A DNA stretch of 64,000 nt from Bryopsis sp. KO-2023 (Eukaryota; Chlorophyta; Ulvophyceae; Bryopsidales; Bryopsidaceae). The position numbers and the translations under genes were made by a program. Of the stretch, positions 57,008 to 64,000 are shown piece by piece. Below the pieces are notes generated by a model. The model made no database searches, was not told where the DNA came from, and was given only the letters and a program-made list of their open reading frames with translations. Location of the stretch: the NCBI GenBank assembly GCA_030272585.1, contig BSYQ01000001.1, forward strand, positions 8,943,001 through 9,007,000, given 5' to 3'. The stretch's first letter is position 1, and every line of letters starts with the position of its first letter.

Positions 57008-57343
57008 TGAAACGGATTTGTTTCCTGAGGCTGAATACTTCCAGCCGCCACTTAACCCGTTCTTCACAACACGTTGGGAGACGACCAGAAGTTCTGTAAG
57101 AAAGGTCTGAGACACGAGAGTATACAACTGAATCTTATTTCAACAAGCTTGTTCTTTACAACGATCCCCAGCCTTTTATACTCTCAGCCCAGAGCTTCTA
57201 GAAACTCCCAGCCCATCTCCTAACCTTACAAATACTAGCTATCATCTAGCTCTCCCCAAAACGTCTCTATCATTTCTCAGCTCAGCCCTTCTAGCCAGAG
57301 CTCCGACTAACCCTTTATAACCCTTGATAACCTCTAGACTAAG
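57008..57343 (-). repeat. 5' LTR of element B, inner 336 bp
   Basis: Matches the inner 336 bases of the 570-bp LTR, including the TATA box, and then changes abruptly at 57343/57344. The missing outer 234 bases are best explained by an insertion starting at 57344 (element H). Confidence 0.85.
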
Positions 57344-58035
57344 TGAAACGAGCTACTTTTTTCAAGGTCCCCTCGCCCTCCTAGAGGAGGACGAGTGCCT
57401 TCCTCAAGCGTCTCGTTAGATAGAACTTCCTTACAAGAATAAAGTTATAAAGAAGATACAACGACCTTTTCCTTCCACACTCTTATACCCTAGCGCCACA
57501 GCGCATCAAACCCTTGTTCCTGTCGACGTGTCACTATTCACTAGGAATTCACACATCTCCTTGCCACCTCAACTGTGAACGTGCCCCTATTCCACGAGAA
57601 CTCACACGTCCAATTGACAACTCGACTTTGATGGCTGCCACATCATCATCCATCAAACTCCATCGAGCTTGGTTGTAGTCGTGACTCCAAGGGTGTCGCA
57701 CTACTGCACCTCTGCACCTCTGCACCTCTGCACCTCTGCACCTTTGCACCTCTGCACCTCTGCACCTCTACACCGCTGCACCGCTGCACCTCTGCACTGC
57801 TGCACGCTGCATCCACCGCTGCACGCTGCACCGCCGCACCTCTGCACTGCTGCACGCTGCATCCACCGCTGCACGCTGCACCGCTGCACTGCTGCACGCT
57901 GCACTCCTACACGCCGCACTCTCGCACGCTGCTCCTACACGTTGCACTCTTGCAACCTTCCCTTTTTCAGCTGCAGGAAGCATGGCAACTACTCTTGTAG
58001 TTCCAGCTCGAGTGCTGCGATAACCAACCGTTACA
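57344..58035 (-). repeat. Possible 3' LTR of a further element H
   Basis: Read on the minus strand, 58035 begins TGTAACGGTTGG right after a purine tract (CCTGGTGGGGAGGAA), and 57344 ends CTCGTTTCA exactly where B's LTR is broken off. The ends are weakly inverted (TGTAACG/CGTTTCA). This fits a 692-bp 3' LTR carrying a minisatellite inside. The second LTR and primer site would lie beyond 64000. Not proven. Confidence 0.4.
57705..57955 (+). repeat. CTGCACCTC / GCTGCAC minisatellite
   Basis: Begins with about ten 9-bp units (CTGCACCTC with small variants), then passes into longer units built of GCTGCACGCTGCATCCACC, and fades out in CACGCTGCTCCTACACGTTG. Open frames here (for example QRCRGAEVQRCRG) are products of the repeat, not genes. 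Confidence 0.93.
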
Positions 58036-58579
58036 TTCCTCCCCACCAGGTTGGCAGTAAGTTCCAACACTGCCGTGGAGAGCATGTCTCAAATAAAACC
58101 CGTTGCATAAAGTATCACAATCCATAAGGCATCTCACAATCCAAATCAGAATATCTTTCAGTGTCCAAACACGAAAAGAGTACGAGACTGGCATAATATT
58201 TTCTTTCGCTTTGTCCATAAAATCGAGAAAATCATCTCTCTATTTCAAACTGAAACTGAAAATGAAAAACATCTGGCTGAAAAGAAAATCCTTTAACATT
58301 CAGAAAATCATCTTGTATCACTCCAGAAATATACTTCTGTCCATCAAGTATTCCACCAATGTTTTCCTTTGCTCATATATATCTTTTCTCAAACCAGGTG
58401 AAAGGACAACTAATCATGCTCTTTCTTTGAACCATTCATTCACCTCCAAGTCACTGAATAATCTTTTGAAAAATCAGCATTCTTTTTTTATTTTATTTCT
58501 TTCAAATCTCTCTTCCGCACACTGAAATATCCTCTCTTTGCTCTTGAGTTTCCAGAGCTCCTCTTCTTGCAATATTTGG

Positions 58580-58580
58580 A

Positions 58581-58632
<52 letters not shown>

Positions 58633-58640
58633 TGTTGCTG
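58580..58640 (+). repeat. (GCT)n microsatellite, about 16 units
   Basis: Near-perfect GCT run from 58583, then GTTGCTGTTGCTGC. Encodes poly-Leu, poly-Ala or poly-Ser according to frame; no gene implied. Confidence 0.95.
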
Positions 58641-58863
58641 CATCTAACGCAACCTCGTTTATCATCACTTGAGACTCCCATGGATTGCTGCTGCTGCACC
58701 ATGCTGCAGCCTGATTTGTCTCCACTAGAGACTCTCCAGTTTGTCACATTCCAGCTTCACTTAATTCCTTGGCTTCTGATCTCTTGATTCGACAGCGCAT
58801 AAGCTTTTATGGAGTCCCGCTGTTTGCTTTCCCGAACTGCAAGTTTCTTCACCTCGATTGCAC

Positions 58864-59015
58864 TCCAGAATTTCTGCAATGCAGTCTCCATCATCAAGCT
58901 TTCTCCAGAGTTTCTGCACTTCCATTCTCCAGAATTTTTGCATTTCCAGAATCCAGAATTCTTGCACTTCAATACTCCAGAATTTCTGCACTTCCATCGC
59001 ACTCCAGAATTTCTG
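58864..59015 (+). repeat. Imperfect repeats of CTCCAGAATTTCTGCACTTC
   Basis: Five or six copies, 24-33 bases apart, of TCCAGAATTTCTGCACTTCCA with substitutions and small length changes, alternating with CATTC or CATCGCA spacers. Confidence 0.85.
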
Positions 59016-60410
59016 CGATGTACTCTCCTTAATCCACGCTTATTACAACATGTTCCACTGCTGTCAAATTTTGACAACCTCTTGATACTTCAAGAACATC
59101 AGAAGCAATGTTCAGAGAACCATACTGTTCTCCACAATATGTTCTAACCTCCAACAAAGTTCGAGATATCCGAAACATTCATTTGAATTAGTTTCATGTC
59201 AACGAACTGATTCGATTCTCAGCACTTCAATAGAAACATCCAGTTGGTTCCATTGCCCTCAAGGGCTACCAGAAAATTAACCAACTCTGTCCACTATTCT
59301 TCCCTCTCTGGAATTATGTGCTCCCACCAACGAGGCACCTGAAAATAAAATAAAATATCCAGAGGGTTGCTCTCATGTTTTCTTTTTTTACTTGTGCTCC
59401 CTTCATTGGGGCACCAAATGAATGCCTGAAAATTTCCATAGCATTTTTTCCCTTCAGAAATTTTGCTGCCTTCTGTGGGTATCCACAAAATATTCACTCT
59501 CACTCTGTTCCTTCCCTTTTCTTTCATTCCATACTCTCTCGTTCCCCATTCATCAAGCCCCACTGTTCCAAGTGGAACTCAAAATCATATGTTCTTTTTT
59601 CCAGTCATCAAGCCTCACTGTCCCAAGTGAGACTCAACATCAGATGCTCAAAACAACATCAGCCCCGAGACTGATGTCCCAAAAATAAACCATACACTTG
59701 CTGCACTAAACTCGTGTTGAAAAACCCGCTGAAAGCCCCCTCCCCACCAGCTTTAGGCAGTCCCTTGCCTAACAATAGGATTCAAAACTGAGTGAGGGGC
59801 AATCAATGTTGCCACGAGTGATCACAACGATATAAACAATCATCAATATCGAAGGGAATGTTCAGAAACAAACCACACTCACGGCATTGCACCGCCGTCG
59901 TGTGCAACGGAGATAAGGAAGCAATATACTCAGGGAGATTGAGGAGAAGCTTTTTGTGATTCTTCAGTGAGGAATCTTCACTTCAGTGGCAGTGGATCTC
60001 GCCATTCCTCTGAACCTCCAGGCACATGCAAGCCTTGCATGTTCTTCTTCCAAGGTAATCCAATTCCATTCTCCGTATCGATTGTAGCACAATCGTTGCA
60101 TTCACAGTGTTGTATTCTTGAACATCTTCACTGAGCTTGGGAAAATCTGACATCACCAATGGTGATCCACCATTCACTTTGCTGCTAATGGCCTGCAGGC
60201 TGCAGCCAGTCAAAGCGATAAATAAGGCGTACGTGTGCTCGTTCAGGCTTGAGAGCTCACGGGATGTAAGATAAATCCCATATATTTTATCAATATAGTT
60301 CACACCACCATATTGCCTACAGAAGAAGCTCCAGTTAGCTCTACTCCCTTTGCAATCTTCCTACACTTAAGTCATGGGGGAAGTTTTCTCAACCCCTACG
60401 TGAAACACCG

Positions 60411-61070
60411 GTACGGCTGTAACACTACGGGAGCTACCCGTTTGACGCTAAAGTGTGTGTGGATAATATCCAAGCGCCATTGACGTCGTATGGGTGCTTC
60501 TCCAAGAGGCGGCGACAAACGTTCGACCGCTTTTTGGAGGTAACAAATAATTCTTGAAATCTGGAGGGGCCCTCCGTCGAGTCGGCTCTCCTCAAACCTT
60601 CTACAGGTGGCTCTAGGCGATAGTCGTGCACTGACCTTAGGTGGCTATTAGCTCTGCCTAAGCTCTCAATTGGTTCAGAATCGGGAGGGAACCCATCCCA
60701 CACTCCCCTATTCTTGGCGACAGGTGGCCTATAGGCTATAGGCTATGGCTCTTCCTGTTCCCACAATCGAGTACAAGTGGCCCCAAGGCTCGCTTGTTCT
60801 TTGTGCGTTCTTGCTTGTCTCAACTCCTTGAAACTCGGTACAGGCGGCCCAGCCTGAGCACTTTCTCATTCATCAGGGGGATCTCTCTCTCAACCCCTTT
60901 TGATCTCCGCGGCTGCACCACAAGTTCTGAGAGTGGCCGTAAGGCACTTCTCTCCTTGTTATCACATGAACTCTGTTGGCCATTCCCTTCTTCAACCCCG
61001 CCACTAGTCTTGAGAGAGGCTCAAGGCACTTCTCTCTTAGTGGTCTGGGTTTCATCATATGTATTTTACT
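60411..61070. other. GC-richer island with dispersed ACAGGTGGC-like motifs
   Basis: Composition differs from both flanks. ACAGGTGGCTCT (about 60604), ACAGGTGGCCTA (60720), ACAAGTGGCCCC (60773), ACAGGCGGCCCA (60841) and TTAGGTGGCTAT (60636) recur at irregular spacing, together with two AAGGCACTTCTCTC blocks (60945, 61032) and TATAGGC short repeats near 60728. No coding signal. It starts near a TGTAAC (60418) and could be a separate small insertion. Confidence 0.35.
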
Positions 61071-64000
61071 GTAATTGCTCTCGCGTCGCTCCATGTCCGC
61101 GATAGTATCATCTCTCTCGGCATGCAGTTGCATTCTTGCCACAAATAAAAGTGGGTGTTCTCTGATAGAACTCCATAGCCAATGCTTTTGGCTGCAACTC
61201 TTGATGCTCCTTTGTTGTGGGCTGTGGCATCAGCCCCTCTTTTCCAACTCGTTGTCGGTTGCTGCATCAGCACCTTAGTCAAATCCTTGCTATAGGTTGC
61301 TGCATCAGCACCTTGTCCAAATCCTTGCTTTGGTTGCTGCATCAGCACCTTGTCCAAATCCTTGCTCTGGTTGCCGTATCAGCACCTTGTCCAAATTCTT
61401 GCCTTGGTTGCTGCATCAGCACCTTGTCCAAATCCTTGCTGCAGCTTGCGTGCAGCTCTTGTTTCCACATTCAAGATCTCTTCTTCACATAGTAACAGGT
61501 GCAAATCCTGGCTGCGGCACAAACACCGGACCAGTCCAGGCTGCACATCAGCCAAAGATGCCATGTGTTGATCTCTTAGCAACTCAAAACTGAGCTCTGG
61601 ACTGAGTATGTCTTGGGATACCTCCCACATAAAGCTCACTCCATCCATCTTCAGCGGTTGTTGCTTTCACTCTCTTGCACTCGCAATTTTCCTGAAATTT
61701 CCAGGTTGCAGCAATGATCCACACCAAGACAACATCAGCTTGCCAAGCCTGATTTGTCACCGGGCTGGACCATCCATAGTATGCCCTCTTCTTTCCACAC
61801 ATCTGTGTTGGGGCCTTAAGTCTCGGCAAGGGTGAAAAGACAACTTCAGCAACCTGAGCTTGCATCATAATGCACCAAAGCTCGCATCTTCTTCTTTTGT
61901 CCTTCTGACTCAGAAGTTCTGAGGTGGACACCATAAACCTTTGGCTGCTTCACCATCAGAAATCTTTGATGCCACTGGTTGCTCTCACCACCGTGAATAC
62001 AATCATCTCTTTGTGTCATTGGCAGAAACGGTATCGATATATTCTTGGGCTGCGATCCACTTGTCCTCTTGCTCAAGCTGTTGGCCCTCATACATCAGCT
62101 CATATCAAGCCGGCAGTTCACAAGTCCCTTGAACTGTCGATTTTTCTGACCATTTTCCTTTGTCAACTGGGGTATTCTTGGCCTTGCTGTAGCCACTCCT
62201 TTCACCTCCAGTTTATTTGCCACCAGAGGTGTTGCCTTTAGTATAAGCAACCCTCTGCCACTGGTGCAAATACAAATTCGAATCAACTGATTCGCAAGCT
62301 TGATATCCTCTTTGTTCTCCAGAAGTCTCACAACATTCTGTCATAAACAACAGCCGGATCGCAATCGTTTCTCCAATCCTCTTTCTCCACCTGATAGACT
62401 TTTCTTTTCTATCCCATCCAGATGTGGGGACATGTGCCCTTCATTTTCTTGAAGAGACCTTCCTTTCTTAGGTCAGCCTCAGCCCTCCTTGGCTGGTGCA
62501 CAAACTTGATCCTCCTTAATATCATCCACCAACTCATGGTCCTTGACTGGATTTCAATGCACAGCCCATGCATTTTCCAGAGCTGTCATTCAACACAAGC
62601 TTTCAGAATTCCTTGACCATTCTCCACCACATCGGACTCCAATATTTCAGTTCCACTATCAACAATATCAAGCCAGAAAACTCCACAAGAGATTTCTGCC
62701 TGAAACACCTTTCACATGACCCGAAACCTTCAAAAGAAAATCATTTTCCTCCTGAAATTTCCATCAGTAATCAGATCATTCCTTTTTTTTTTTTTTTTTT
62801 CTCATATGAAATAAATGCATGAAAGAGATTAATCCCCTGATCACTTCTTTTCTTCTCAGTTCATCAACCATTCAGAAATTTGTATTTGCTATCCAAATTT
62901 TCCAGCAAGTGGTGAAAAGGTGTCTCTTTCTTCCCATTTCTGTGGGTATAATCAAATGCAAAAAGAGAAACAAATACTCTGCCTTGATTTCTACAAATCT
63001 GTCCATTTTCTGCATCGAATTTCGAAAAGACCAATGCATTCATTCAATCTGATGACAATACCACCAAACTCATCTCAAACTCTTGAAGAAGAGGTTCAGC
63101 ATCAGCAAGTCATGTCCTCTGACTCCTACTGCTGGATAAACATGAGTCACTTTGCATCCAATGGGTGCTCTCTTGCTGCAACTCTTGTATTGCAGCAATA
63201 TCCCAGGGAAGATCATTCTTTGCTTTGTAGCACACTCAGAAATATTACTCAACAGCTCCTGTGGCATTTGTTGCATGTCTCCTTGAGTAATAATGATCTC
63301 CTTCCACTTGATGTGCATCCTCTTGTGCAAGTGTAGATGGTATTGACTCAGCATTTCGATGTGATCTTCTCCACATCAGTAATTCTGATATTTGCCTTGG
63401 CATTCGTTGCAATATTTGCCATATCATACACTCCAATGTATGTTGCAGTCAATGTGATACACATTGGCTGTATTGTTTCATGTGTTCATGTAAACAACAC
63501 GTCATGGCTGCGGCATGTTCAACTCAGTTCGAACTGCGAAATCTGCTGGCAGTAGATGCTGCAGTCAATATGAATTCGTTGTGGTATCCCCAGATGCACC
63601 CGAGGTAACATCCATTCTTGATCGCACGCTTGATCCCAGTGGGTATCACACATAGTGCTTCAACAGCATCCTCGTTCAAGAGGTTCTCTCGTGTGTGTCG
63701 GTGCGCTACCTCAACCACAGTCTCATCATTGACTTCATTATCATTCGCACTTGTTCCGTTCACTGTGTTGTCGTCGATGCCAACTTCGATGTATGTCTGC
63801 AACATTAACAATCGAATTGATTGCAACATTCGTTGGGGCGCTCTTGTCTTTGACGCCCTCGTTTGTGCCAGTGGCGGCGATACCTCCCACTGCAGCACTA
63901 TATGACGACTGGGTTCCTTGCAGTCACGCTTCTCATTCTCTCTGAGAATTGTCTCGACAAAACTCTCGCGCTGCTGTCGCTTGGCTTATCAGCCCTGCAT
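61071..64000. other. No recognisable gene; low-complexity, probably interior of H
   Basis: Short ORFs only. CATCAGC recurs often (61228, 61549, 61733, 62093, 63102 and in the tandem repeat). A T19 tract lies near 62785. The minus-strand frame 63898-63524 (NTVNGTSANDNEVNDETVVEV) is open but unrecognised. No primer-binding site TGGTTTCGGAGC or its complement was found here. Confidence 0.4.
61255..61445 (+). repeat. 37-bp tandem repeat, five units
   Basis: Unit close to TTGCTGCATCAGCACCTTGT followed by CCAAATCCTTGCTCTGG; five copies with a few substitutions each (first and fourth most diverged). Confidence 0.92.

Larger units (their letters stand above)
21612..57343 (-). mobile_element. Ty3/gypsy chromovirus B, split by nested elements C, D, E and F
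   Basis: Its own sequence is about 8 kb: 5' LTR remnant (57008-57343), primer-binding site (56995-57006), short ORFs and gag (57.0-55.1 kb), pol (55.1-50.2 kb, interrupted by C), chromodomain (41,309-41,087, after D), a third ORF (40,992-35,425, interrupted by E), a polypurine tract next to the LTR at 34,913-34,926, and the 3' LTR (34,912-21,612, interrupted by F). Four insertions and a small number of other breaks leave it non-functional as a unit. Very similar to A, so young. Its 3' end lies in A's integrase; the far junction with A is not seen. Confidence 0.88.
58036..60410. other. No recognisable gene; AT-rich, repeat-bearing
   Basis: Only short ORFs on both strands, none with a recognised domain. 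Contains a GCT microsatellite, a 30-bp repeat cluster, and a pair of similar blocks near 59565 and 59615 (TCAAGCC-CACTGT-CCAAGT). Minus-strand 60303-59983 is the longest plausible exon (MNYIDKIYGIYLTSREL...) but matches nothing I know. Possibly the interior of element H. Confidence 0.4.

Noticed and set aside
57705-58085. ORFs QRCRGAEVQRCRG and similar as cysteine-rich proteins
   Set aside because: Direct translation of a minisatellite; composition follows the repeat unit.

Overview
This is eukaryotic nuclear DNA: five genes, four of them spliced with GT-AG introns (one GC-AG) and long T-rich 3' splice tracts, followed by about 49 kb of nested LTR retrotransposons. The dihydrolipoamide dehydrogenase and the UPF3-like exon resemble plant/algal/protist versions more than animal ones. 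MCM8 and PRMT7 are present, and the main Ty3/gypsy element carries a chromodomain. Together this suggests an alga or alga-like protist rather than an arthropod or a fungus, but the species cannot be named from the window.

Gene block (1-14,647), in alternating orientation: a UPF3-like first exon (-), PRMT7 (+, 916-4905), mitochondrial dihydrolipoamide dehydrogenase (-, 5118-8617), MCM8 (+, 8855-13518, nine exons, 826 aa) and the 3' end of a TauD/TfdA-family dioxygenase gene (-, 14290-14647). UPF3/PRMT7 and DLD/MCM8 are divergent pairs with short shared promoters of about 0.34 and 0.24 kb. PRMT7/DLD and MCM8/TauD are convergent.

Transposon block (14,648-64,000). The TauD exon stops at the LTR of element G. 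Element A (Ty3/gypsy, +) lies in G. Element B (the same family as A, -) begins inside A's integrase. B, about 8 kb of its own sequence, is spread over 21,612-57,343 by four insertions: F in its 3' LTR (22,020-34,743, a 12.7 kb Ty3/gypsy element with a very long Gag), E in its third ORF (35,787-40,328, gag-protease-RT-RNase H without integrase), D between its integrase and chromodomain (41,315-50,173, 8.9 kb without coding capacity and packed with the motif TCCGC) and C in its integrase (50,962-52,546, Gag only). C, D, E and F have identical or near-identical LTRs and target duplications, so they are young. A further element H probably begins at 57,344, inside B's 5' LTR, and runs off the window; 58-64 kb is repeat-rich and has no recognisable gene.

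Points most worth attention: (1) the ends of E and F look as if they were cut from a circular LTR-LTR junction rather than from a linear cDNA; (2) E lacks integrase but shares F's outer ends, 6-bp duplication and target pattern; (3) D carries a dense, strand-specific TCCGC/GCGGA motif; (4) A and B carry a row of conserved short ORFs ahead of gag, with ATGA stop-start overlaps; (5) seven elements share one uncommon primer-binding site, TGGTTTCGGAGC.
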